64,000 nt of DNA from Corynebacterium tuberculostearicum (lineage in GTDB: Bacteria; Actinomycetota; Actinomycetes; Mycobacteriales; Mycobacteriaceae). The notes beneath the pieces were generated by a model. That model was not told where the DNA came from. It searched no databases and was given only the letters and a program-made list of their open reading frames with translations. The DNA lies in assembly GCF_030503735.1 (NCBI RefSeq), contig NZ_CP073096.1, positions 186,001 through 250,000 of the forward strand. The letters run 5' to 3'. A program made the translations under genes and the position numbers. How positions within the stretch are numbered: position 1 is the first letter of the stretch; each line of letters starts with the position of its first letter. Below are positions 16,389 to 23,831 of this stretch, piece by piece.

Positions 16389-16477
16389 TTAAAAGCCCCG
16401 CTAACGCGGGGAAGGATGCAGCTCAAGTGCTGCTTTGAGCACTGCAACAGGCTCATCCCGTTAGATACGGGAAGGTG
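16389..16477 (-). CRISPR. Degenerate mini-CRISPR unit (two pseudo-repeats, one spacer) upstream of cas3
   Basis: Read on the minus strand, the first pseudo-repeat (16477 to 16450) ends in GGGATGAGCC, identical to the end of the main-array repeat, and keeps a stem TCCCGT/ACGGGA. The second (16416 to 16389) contains CCCCGCGTTAGCGGGG, one base off the repeat core, then CTTTT. The stems lie 61 bp apart, the period of the main array, leaving a 33-base spacer (16449 to 16417). That spacer can itself fold (AGTGCT with AGCACT). The unit is antisense to cas3 and lies 163 bp before it. This is the layout of crRNA-like regulator or antitoxin RNAs (CreR/CreA) known from other type I loci. The match is by eye; expression is unproven. 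Confidence 0.75.
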
Positions 16478-16514
16478 GTGTTAATACCTGCAAGAGAGTG
16501 TACTCTACTGCGAT

Positions 16515-16535
16515 TTCGCTTTATTGTAGAAAAAT
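16515..16535 (-). promoter_or_regulatory. Possible promoter for the mini-CRISPR RNA
   Basis: On the minus strand a TACAAT hexamer (plus-strand 16528-16523) fits an actinobacterial -10 element. Transcription would start near 16516, about 40 bases before the first pseudo-repeat. No good -35 is visible, which is common in Corynebacterium. Prediction only. Confidence 0.4.
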
Positions 16536-16536
16536 A

Positions 16537-16587
16537 ATGAACGTTGCAGTGCTATACGTGCTACTGTCTTGGGTAGTGGAAGGTTAA
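16537..16587 (+). CDS. Possible 16-residue hydrophobic peptide overlapping the pseudo-spacer target
   Basis: ATG 16537 opens MNVAVLYVLLSWVVEG and closes at TAA 16585-16587. Twelve of 16 residues are hydrophobic, as in small membrane-active toxins. No Shine-Dalgarno is visible; the upstream bases are A-rich. Codons 3-5 and most of codon 6 are exactly the 11 bases matched by the mini-CRISPR spacer. If real, it could be the toxin of a CreTA-like pair; a chance ORF of this length is quite possible. Confidence 0.2.
   Translation: MNVAVLYVLLSWVVEG
16540..16553 (+). promoter_or_regulatory. Predicted Cascade target of the mini-CRISPR spacer
   Basis: GTTGCAGTGCT (16543-16553) equals bases 2-12 of the pseudo-spacer in crRNA sense (11 of 11); after that the match is random. 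The three bases before it are AAC, in the PAM position (AAG is the preferred type I-E PAM in E. coli). The site lies 87-97 bp before the cas3 ATG, in the likely promoter region. Seed-only pairing is expected to allow binding without degradation. Confidence 0.6.
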
Positions 16588-16639
16588 GTCCACTGGGGTC
16601 GAAGCTTCAGTGGTGTGAGAGTCTTGCGGAGGAATAGAA

Positions 16640-19420
16640 ATGGAATTGCCGGTAGCCACGGTTGAATTCTGTAAGCGCGCCGAGGGTTGGGCGCAGCAAA
16701 GGAGCCCGCAGGCGTGCAGCTTGTGGGCGAAATCGGGAGATGGCGTCGATTTCCTAAATGTTCCGCAACACTTGGTGGATACGGCGTGCGCTGCATCATT
16801 GATCTTTAATTCCTGGGTCTCGCAGCCGGTTAAAGATTTCCTGGGTAGTGAATTGCAACTCAAAGAAAGTGAGCTGGAAGCGCTGTACTTGTGGCTGGCT
16901 GGCACGCATGATGTGGGAAAAGTCTTAAAAAGTTTCCAGCGGCTACTTTTGGGTCGAAGAGCGTTGGAGCACCTTGTTAATGCGGTCAGTGATGCTGGGT
17001 TGGCTACGGAACTTAGCGTTGACGAGGCCAACTTTAGCAAGCTCCCCCACAGTATAGCCTCCGGAGAGATTCTGTCCTTGTGGCTAGAAGGGCAGGGGGT
17101 TCGACGGCCAAAAGCTAATGCGGTAGCCGGAGTGGTGAATGCACATCATGGCATTGTGACTGGTCCTAATTCTTCAGTTCGCAATCTCATGGAAGATTAC
17201 CCGGCTGAGTGGAAAGCCGTTCACCGAGAGCTGGTGGAGGCAATGGAGGAGTTATGTGGGGCGGAAGGGGGCGTCGGCAAACTGGTGGCATCCATGCCTA
17301 AAATGTCTGGACCTGCGGCGCAAACGCTGACTGGTCTGGTGGTGATGGCTGATTGGATTGCCTCTAATGAAAAAGCTTTTACTCTCCGCGTACAGGGTAG
17401 CCAATTGGAGCGAACTGCTGCTGGAGCCGAATTCATAGACCTCACTTCGCCGTGGGCCCCTAGAGGTGCTCGGAGGGCGGATATTGATGAGTTTTTCCGT
17501 AAGTCATTCAATTGGCCTGCGGAATTTCAGGCGCGTCGGGTTCAGCGGGCGATGGTGGAAGCAGTTCAAGACTTGGATGAGCCTGCTTTGGTGGTCCTCG
17601 AAGCGGAGACAGGTGTGGGCAAGACTGAGGCGGCGCTCGCTGCCGCGGAGATTATGGCAGCCCGCAACGGCGCGCAAGGAGTATTCTTTGCGGCCCCGAC
17701 GATGGCTACCGCTAATGGCTTGCTAGAACGGACAATCGAGTGGGCTGGAAATGTGGCAGGGAACTCGGTGCGGTCCATGTACCTCGCGCACTCGAAGAAT
17801 GCTTTGTCCAAGCCGTTTGCGGAGTTGAAATTCAACGGTATTAATGACCTCGAAGAATCCGGTGATGAGGTAGTGGCCTCGCAATGGATGTCTGGGAGCC
17901 GATTGGGCATTCTCTCGAATTTCGTCGTGGGAACTGTGGACCAGGTGCTGATGATGGCGTTGCAGCAGAGGTATTCCATGCTGCGTCACGTGGGGCTAGC
18001 GGGCAAAGTGGTCATATTCGATGAAATTCATTCGTTCGATGTCTTTACCTCTGACTACCTGCGCAGCACCATTGCCTGGTTGGGGCATTATGGGGCCAGC
18101 GTCATCCTGATGTCCGCAACCCTACCGCCGCACAAGCGCAGGGAGCTGGTGGAGGCTTATTCATGGGGAGAAATGCCGGAAGGTGAGCAGGGCTATCCGC
18201 TCATTACCGTAGCCACGGCAGATGAGGTCCATGTTACCTCCGTGGAACCATCGCCTACCAACCTGGTGGGAGATATTCAGATACTCAATGAGGAAGAGCG
18301 TCCGCTTTCTGCATTGCTCGACCAGCTACTTGATGAGGGCGGCTGTGTCCTTGTTATTAGCAATACTATTGACCGCGCTCAAGCTGCATATTCGCGCCTG
18401 GCGGATATTTATGGCGAGTGTGTCGAGTTGCACCACGCGGGCTTTGTTGCCTGGGAAAGAGTGGAAAAGGAAGACTCTCTAAGACAAGAGCTTGGCCCTG
18501 ATTCTCACCGTGGAGCTGGTCGTCCGTGGCGCAAAATTGTGGTAGCCACCCAGGTGGCCGAGCAGAGTCTCGATATTGATGCCGATGTTCTCATTACGGA
18601 TATCGCGCCGATAGACTTGCTCATCCAACGCATCGGTAGGTTGCACCGTCATGTGCGCCCCGAAACTGATAGACCTCGGGGCCTCCAGGAGCCGAAGATT
18701 TTCATTCGCGGTGTGCTGCAAAAAGACCCAGTTCCGGAGTTCGAATCTGGTGCGGAAGCAATCTACGGTCGAGCGATCTTGATGTCCACTTTGGCTGCGT
18801 TGCCTGAGGAGTTTCGACGACCAGATGATACTGCCAAGCTCGTCGCAGAGGCTTATAACCCAGATTTTAAACCCCCAGCACCGTGGCTGGAAGCGTGGAC
18901 CGAAGCAGAAGATGAGAGGCGACATGGGGAAGCTACGGCTCACTTGAAGTCCACAGATTACCGATTGCCTGATCCTCGGCATGGTCTGCAATTTAAAGCG
19001 CTCTTTGAGCGATTGGTCGATGATTCTGAGCGCAGTGCCGGGGAAGGGGGAGTGGCACAAGTACGTGATATTGAGCCGAGCGTGGAGGTCATCCCCATTA
19101 TCGCTACCGATTATGGATATTGGCCTTGGGGTTGGAACAGTGAGGTTCTTGATGGCGGCGAAATTTCATACAAACTGGCCTTTCATTTGGCATCGAGCAC
19201 AGTGCGCTTGCCTGGGCGGATGACCCGCTATGGAACAGACTTCGACGTGGTAGTAAGCCAGCTTGAGGAATCTACACCAGGTGAATGGGCAGACAACTAT
19301 CTGCTGCGAGGGCAACTAGCTCTGTTTCTGAATGAAAGCAATGAAGCTACGGTTGGGCGCTTTGAAATTCGCTATTCCTCAGAGCTTGGAATCGAAATAA
19401 TGAGCGACGGTAGGGGTTAG
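16640..19420 (+). CDS. cas3: CRISPR-associated helicase/nuclease Cas3 (type I-E)
   Basis: The product is 926 residues. The N-terminal HD nuclease domain has LAGTHDVGK (~87-94). The superfamily 2 helicase follows, with Walker A ETGVGKTEAAL near 322, VVIFDEIHSFD (motif II) near 458, MSATLPP (motif III) near 491, and VAEQSLDIDADVLI then QRIGRLHRH (motif VI) near 662. Cas3 is recruited by target-bound Cascade and unwinds and degrades invading DNA. GGAGGAA lies 6 bases before the ATG. It heads the cas genes; the 437-bp upstream region holds the PTS operator and the mini-CRISPR unit, and the 5' leader contains a CCACTG/CAGTGG dyad at 16590-16613. Confidence 0.97.
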   Translation: MELPVATVEFCKRAEGWAQQRSPQACSLWAKSGDGVDFLNVPQHLVDTACAASLIFNSWVSQPVKDFLGSELQLKESELEALYLWLAGTHDVGKVLKSFQRLLLGRRALEHLVNAVSDAGLATELSVDEANFSKLPHSIASGEILSLWLEGQGVRRPKANAVAGVVNAHHGIVTGPNSSVRNLMEDYPAEWKAVHRELVEAMEELCGAEGGVGKLVASMPKMSGPAAQTLTGLVVMADWIASNEKAFTLRVQGSQLERTAAGAEFIDLTSPWAPRGARRADIDEFFRKSFNWPAEFQARRVQRAMVEAVQDLDEPALVVLEAETGVGKTEAALAAAEIMAARNGAQGVFFAAPTMATANGLLERTIEWAGNVAGNSVRSMYLAHSKNALSKPFAELKFNGINDLEESGDEVVASQWMSGSRLGILSNFVVGTVDQVLMMALQQRYSMLRHVGLAGKVVIFDEIHSFDVFTSDYLRSTIAWLGHYGASVILMSATLPPHKRRELVEAYSWGEMPEGEQGYPLITVATADEVHVTSVEPSPTNLVGDIQILNEEERPLSALLDQLLDEGGCVLVISNTIDRAQAAYSRLADIYGECVELHHAGFVAWERVEKEDSLRQELGPDSHRGAGRPWRKIVVATQVAEQSLDIDADVLITDIAPIDLLIQRIGRLHRHVRPETDRPRGLQEPKIFIRGVLQKDPVPEFESGAEAIYGRAILMSTLAALPEEFRRPDDTAKLVAEAYNPDFKPPAPWLEAWTEAEDERRHGEATAHLKSTDYRLPDPRHGLQFKALFERLVDDSERSAGEGGVAQVRDIEPSVEVIPIIATDYGYWPWGWNSEVLDGGEISYKLAFHLASSTVRLPGRMTRYGTDFDVVVSQLEESTPGEWADNYLLRGQLALFLNESNEATVGRFEIRYSSELGIEIMSDGRG

Positions 19421-19421
19421 C

Positions 19422-19517
19422 ATGTCCAAGGCCAAAGCTACTCTGAGGGCACCTCCGACCCAGGAGTATTCACTACGCACCACTATTCCATCTCTACAGA
19501 AAGGAGGCGAAAAATAA
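19422..19517 (+). CDS. Possible 31-codon leader ORF before cse1
   Basis: ATG 19422 begins one base after the cas3 stop and the frame closes in TAA that overlaps the cse1 start as TAATG. GGGG lies upstream, and the cse1 ribosome-binding site AAAGGAGG lies within its end. Such an arrangement would couple translation of cas3, this peptide and cse1. The peptide (MSKAKATLRAPPTQEYSLRT at its start) has no recognisable features and may be meaningless. Confidence 0.25.
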   Translation: MSKAKATLRAPPTQEYSLRTTIPSLQKGGEK

Positions 19518-21262
19518 TGACTGAAAAACCAACGTTTAACTTGCTCGATGAGCCGTGGATTTTGTGCATTGACAGTGCAGACACCCCGGCCGCATTAAGT
19601 ATCCGGGACATATTTTCCGGCCGCGGCGACGCTCAAAAAGTCTTAGGCGATTCACCCACCCAGGACTATGCGGTAATCCGGGTACTGCTTGCGATCTTCT
19701 GGCGGGCCCATGCTCTGGATATTGCTCGTGCCTATTCGCACAATTCTCGGCGGGTCCATTTTGATTGGGGAGAATGGTTCGCTGATCAGCGAGAAACCCT
19801 GCTCAGTGGGCAACGCGATGAGGTTGTTCTGGATTATCTCGACGCCTTTGCTGATCGCTTTGATCTTCTCTCTGAAACTCAACCCTTTATGCAGGTAGCT
19901 ACCCTGCATTCGAAGAAGGGGGACACTCGCCCCATCTCCTATATCGTTCCCGAGGCCGCGGAAGATTTCTTCACCATGCGCACCGGGGATGGCCGCCAAA
20001 GCTTGTCTTTAGCTGAGGCTGCTCGGTGGCTTATCCACCTGCAAGCCTATGACTATTCCGGTATCAAGACCGGCGCAGAGGGTGATCCACGCGTCAAAGG
20101 TGGTAAGGGCTATCCCATCGGTACCGGATGGACCGGCCGAACGGGCGGAACACTCGTTCTTGGGACGGGTGGATTATTAGAGACGTTGCTGCTTAACACT
20201 TCCCAGTATGTTGTCACCACAAAGCAGGATTCAAACCCCATCGAAAGCGATAAGCCGGTGTGGGAGCGTGAACCCGATACGGCAGCGCAGCGCCCTGGAT
20301 CCGACGATAAGCTCGGTGCAATTCCCCGCGGTGCTGCTGACTTGGCAACCTGGCAAGCGCGGCGAGTGCGTCTCGTGGTCGAGGACGGAAAGGCTACTCG
20401 AGTAGTAGTTTCCAACGGGGACCGCATTCCGGATGCAGGAAAGAACGTGCTGGCCGATCCAATGACGCCGTATCGTTATAGTCCGAATCAGTCAAAGAAG
20501 GGCGTGACAGCGTACTACGCTCGCCCCTACGACTCGACGCAAACCATGTGGCGTGGTCTTGATTCCCTAATTGCGCTTGAGGATGACCCCGGCTTTGATC
20601 AAAAGAAGGATAAGGCTCCGCTACGCCCCGAAAACCTGAGTAACCTCGCGGCTCTAGATGCCGATAGATACTTGGAAAAGCATGTCTTCGATGTCGCTCT
20701 AGTCTCCATGGAGTACGGGCCACAAGAGTCTTCAGTGGCCAGCACGTTTAGCTCCACTATCGGTCTGCCTGTTGTGGTGCTTCGTGACGATGAAGCAGGC
20801 CGCAAGGTGAGAAATGCTGTACGCACCTCCGCTAAGCAGACCTATGAGGCAGCGATCAGCATGGGCTGGTTCGCTGGCCAATTGCGGGTAGCCGCGGGCG
20901 ATGACTATGAGTTTGGAGTAGCAGTCAAAGATCGCTTCTATGCTCAGCTAGAACCGCAGTTTATCGAGTGGATGTCTACCGTTGCGGTGGATACTACCGA
21001 TGAATCTCAAAAAGTATGGCAAAAGCGTGCCAGGGGCGTAGCTTTGGCGCACGCTCGAGAATCGCTCCGTGGAGCTGGTCAAAAGGCGGTCATTGGTAGG
21101 GAAATTGATACCGGAGAAGAAGGAAAGGGCCGAATCATTTCTGCGGGCTCTTTGTATCGGCAACTTCTTCGCCGCCTCGATAAAGACTTGCCTCTTACCG
21201 CACCACCGGCTGATAGCCGGAATAACGATTCATCTCTGAAGGAGGGCAAGGCCCATGCATGA
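19517..21262 (+). CDS. casA: Cascade large subunit Cse1 (CasA, Cas8e)
   Basis: The product is 581 residues. The start FNLLDEPWILCIDS is the typical Cse1 opening, followed by RDIFSG and the TQDYAVIRVLLAIF helix. The middle has the GKGYPIGTGWTGRTGG loop and the C-terminal four-helix bundle is Arg-rich. Cse1 reads the PAM on target DNA and docks Cas3. AAAGGAGG precedes the ATG at good spacing. It overlaps cse2 by 8 bases, so translation is probably coupled. If the mini-CRISPR RNA is functional, this subunit would also recognise the AAC motif at its target. Confidence 0.95.
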   Translation: MTEKPTFNLLDEPWILCIDSADTPAALSIRDIFSGRGDAQKVLGDSPTQDYAVIRVLLAIFWRAHALDIARAYSHNSRRVHFDWGEWFADQRETLLSGQRDEVVLDYLDAFADRFDLLSETQPFMQVATLHSKKGDTRPISYIVPEAAEDFFTMRTGDGRQSLSLAEAARWLIHLQAYDYSGIKTGAEGDPRVKGGKGYPIGTGWTGRTGGTLVLGTGGLLETLLLNTSQYVVTTKQDSNPIESDKPVWEREPDTAAQRPGSDDKLGAIPRGAADLATWQARRVRLVVEDGKATRVVVSNGDRIPDAGKNVLADPMTPYRYSPNQSKKGVTAYYARPYDSTQTMWRGLDSLIALEDDPGFDQKKDKAPLRPENLSNLAALDADRYLEKHVFDVALVSMEYGPQESSVASTFSSTIGLPVVVLRDDEAGRKVRNAVRTSAKQTYEAAISMGWFAGQLRVAAGDDYEFGVAVKDRFYAQLEPQFIEWMSTVAVDTTDESQKVWQKRARGVALAHARESLRGAGQKAVIGREIDTGEEGKGRIISAGSLYRQLLRRLDKDLPLTAPPADSRNNDSSLKEGKAHA

Positions 21263-21926
21263 GAATCAAGACACCTCTAATACAGGCTCGCAACGTAGCG
21301 GCGGCCCTAGGCTTCGTGACTCGGTGACTCGGACTGCAGATACGCTACAACGAGATCTTCTTCATTCGCCGAACCACGCTAAACAGGCGCACGCCCGAGC
21401 TGTGCTAGCGACATTGCGTAAGTACTCAGCAGTAAAACTGGAGCACCACCCCCTTGCCTTGGAGGAAGTTCTGTTTCTACTGGAACCACCCTTGCGCGCG
21501 TGGGAGTTGGAAGAGGGAGGAGATCCATCCGCCGCAGAATTAGCAGCATTTCATGCCCTCACGATGTTTGGCGTGCATATGCAAAGCGCAACCACTGATG
21601 CCCACATCGCTGGGCAAAGTTTTGCTAAAGCGTGCGGGCGTTTGTATGCCCAAAGCCAATCCCAGTCCACCAAGCCCCGTTTCGACGCGATGATGGTGGC
21701 ACAAGATGAGGCCTCCCGGATAATTCACATTCGCTCTCTGGTCATGCTGCTGCGACGCGCCAAGCTGGGGTTTGACTATGGACAATTTGCCAATGACCTT
21801 CGCGTCTTAGGCGACCAGACAGTAACCCAGAAAGAACAGGCTCGCCGCCAAGGCGTCCTCCTGCGGTGGGGTCGCGATTTCGCCACTGGCGTTTACGTCT
21901 CCTCCCACAACGAGTCAGAATCCTAA
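21255..21926 (+). CDS. casB: Cascade small subunit Cse2 (CasB)
   Basis: The product is 223 residues and mostly helical. The block AHARAVLATLRKYSAV (~46-61), the central AFHALTMFGVHMQS helix and the C-terminal MLLRRAKLGFDYGQFANDLR fit Cse2, whose dimer lines the backbone of Cascade and stabilises the crRNA-DNA hybrid. The first 25 residues are polar and probably disordered. It starts inside the end of casA. A 31-bp gap with GAAAGGA leads to cas7. Confidence 0.93.
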   Translation: MHENQDTSNTGSQRSGGPRLRDSVTRTADTLQRDLLHSPNHAKQAHARAVLATLRKYSAVKLEHHPLALEEVLFLLEPPLRAWELEEGGDPSAAELAAFHALTMFGVHMQSATTDAHIAGQSFAKACGRLYAQSQSQSTKPRFDAMMVAQDEASRIIHIRSLVMLLRRAKLGFDYGQFANDLRVLGDQTVTQKEQARRQGVLLRWGRDFATGVYVSSHNESES

Positions 21927-21957
21927 TCCCTCCCTCTTTGAAAGGAACTTAAAAACC

Positions 21958-23100
21958 ATGTCTCTTATCATTGATATCCACGCTCTGCACACCCTTCCGC
22001 CATCGCTAATCAACCGTGACGATACCGGTGCACCAAAGTCCGCCGTCTATGGCGGGGTACCACGCCAGCGTGTCTCTTCCCAGTCGTGGAAGCGCGCAAT
22101 CCGTAAGTACTTCGAGACCCACGTTGATGCGGAATCCGTGGGAGATCGTTCGAAGCGCATCCCGGAAAAAATTGCCCTTAAGGTAGAAGACCACGAGGGG
22201 TGGGATGCTGAGCGCGCCCAGGCTGCAGTGGCCGGCCTTTTCAAGTCCGCCGGCATAACGACGGAAGTAGATTCCAAGAAGCTTAAGGCTCTCAAGGAGT
22301 CGGAAGAGACTACGCAGGAAGAGCTAAAGGCAGCACAGTACCCACAGACTAAGTACCTGCTTTTCTTGAGCCCCCACCAGATCGACCGCGCGGCAGCAGC
22401 CATCGTCGAGGCAGACGGCGAGAAAATCAGTAAGAAGGATGCGCAAAAAATCCTCGATACCGAGCACTCGGTGGATATGGCGCTCTTTGGCCGTATGGTT
22501 GCGGATGATGCTGCTTTCAATATTGATGCCTCCGTGCAGGTAGCACACGCCCTTGGCATTCATGCCAGTGCACCCGAGTTTGATTACTTCACCGCAGTAG
22601 ACGATTTGGCAGAAGAAGGGCAGGAGACAGGTGCCGGAATGATCGGCACCGTGCAGATGATGTCTTCGACGCTCTACCGCTATGCCACAGTAAACTTGAG
22701 CGGTTTGAGCAAGAACCTGGATTCTGAGGAAAATGCAAAGCAAGCTGCTGTTGATTTTGTGGATGCGTTCATCAAGTCCATGCCTACCGGAAAGATCAAT
22801 ACTTTTGCCAACCAGACCCTGCCAGAACTGGTTTATATTGCGGTACGCGATACCCGTCCAGTAAACCTTGTCACCGCCTTTGAAGAGCCGGTAGAGGCGA
22901 CGGGTGGAAAGAGCCTTCGCGTAGCCGGTGCAGAAACCTTGGCTAAGGAAGAGGCGGAGTTTGAGGAAAACTATGGTCTCAAGCCACAGGCCTCGTTCGT
23001 TGTAGGTGTTACTGAAGCTCGTAAGGCCTTTGCGGATCTTGCGGAAGAAGTAACGCTTCCTGAGCTCGCGGATCGATTGGCTGCCGCCCTGGAGAAGTAG
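21958..23100 (+). CDS. cas7: Cascade backbone subunit Cas7 (CasC, Cse4)
   Basis: The product is 380 residues. It opens with IIDIHALHTLPPSLINRDDTG and YGGVPRQRVSSQSWKRAIRKY, the signature of type I-E Cas7, which coats the crRNA in six copies. MFGRM-like, GTVQMMSSTLYRYATVNL and GKINTFANQTLPELVY blocks follow. GAAAGGA precedes the ATG. The length is a little above the E. coli protein, owing to a charged insertion at about 105-165. Confidence 0.95.
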   Translation: MSLIIDIHALHTLPPSLINRDDTGAPKSAVYGGVPRQRVSSQSWKRAIRKYFETHVDAESVGDRSKRIPEKIALKVEDHEGWDAERAQAAVAGLFKSAGITTEVDSKKLKALKESEETTQEELKAAQYPQTKYLLFLSPHQIDRAAAAIVEADGEKISKKDAQKILDTEHSVDMALFGRMVADDAAFNIDASVQVAHALGIHASAPEFDYFTAVDDLAEEGQETGAGMIGTVQMMSSTLYRYATVNLSGLSKNLDSEENAKQAAVDFVDAFIKSMPTGKINTFANQTLPELVYIAVRDTRPVNLVTAFEEPVEATGGKSLRVAGAETLAKEEAEFEENYGLKPQASFVVGVTEARKAFADLAEEVTLPELADRLAAALEK

Positions 23101-23114
23101 GAAGGAAGCCGACA

Positions 23115-23831
23115 ATGACATATTCGTTGTTATTGCTCCTTAAAGGTCCGATGCAGTCATGGGGGACCGAGTCTCGCTACGCCACGCGAGCCACATCTAC
23201 CCTTCCTTCGAAGTCGGGTGTGCTGGGGATGCTTGCTGCAGCTGAAGGCAGGCGCCGCACCGATGGAGTAGAAGATCTGGCAGGACTGAGATTCGCGGTG
23301 CGCGTGGATCAATCTGGTAGTCTGCTTCGCGATTATCAGACGGCCCAAAATTGGCAGAATAACCCGAAGAGCCAAGCCAAGCTGATTACTCGATACTTCT
23401 TAACCGATGCTGCCTTTGTTGCTGCTATCGAAAGCGAAGATCAAGCTCTCTTAGAAGGCTTTGCCGAGAGCCTGGAACGGCCGGTCTATCCTATTTTCCT
23501 CGGCCGTAGATCATGCCCAGCTCCGCCGAATATCGTGCTTGGCGTGGTTAATAAGCCTGCGGTGGAAGCACTGCAGGATCACTCGTTGTGGCATGCAACG
23601 AAAGACTATATGCGCACGTGTGGGCAGGAAGTAGAGTTGCCTATCTATCGCGACTCACTCGCCGGCGAAGCCGGTACGGCCTGCCAGGACGTGCCAGTTT
23701 CTTTCGCCCCTGAGCATCGTAAGTATTCTTGGCGCACCGTTGTTCAAAAGGAATTCGCCACCGTGAAAAACCCGATCGAACCGGAAAACCGCCGTCCTGA
23801 TCCCTTCTTGGAAGCGGTGATGAATGTATGA
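23115..23831 (+). CDS. cas5: Cascade subunit Cas5 (CasD)
   Basis: The product is 238 residues. YSLLLLLKGPMQSWGTESRYATR at the N-terminus and PSKSGVLGMLAAAEGRRR (~32-49) are the RAMP-like signature of Cas5e, which holds the 5' handle of the crRNA. PIFLGRRSCPAPPN near 130 is the family's second conserved block. It overlaps cas6e by 4 bases (ATGA). Confidence 0.95.
   Translation: MTYSLLLLLKGPMQSWGTESRYATRATSTLPSKSGVLGMLAAAEGRRRTDGVEDLAGLRFAVRVDQSGSLLRDYQTAQNWQNNPKSQAKLITRYFLTDAAFVAAIESEDQALLEGFAESLERPVYPIFLGRRSCPAPPNIVLGVVNKPAVEALQDHSLWHATKDYMRTCGQEVELPIYRDSLAGEAGTACQDVPVSFAPEHRKYSWRTVVQKEFATVKNPIEPENRRPDPFLEAVMNV

Noticed and set aside
16396..16411. The palindrome CCCCGC-TAAC-GCGGGG as an ordinary terminator only.
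   Set aside because: As a plain terminator it would need a minus-strand gene ending there, and none exists. The 61-bp spacing to a second repeat-like copy and the match to the CRISPR repeat core make the mini-CRISPR reading stronger.
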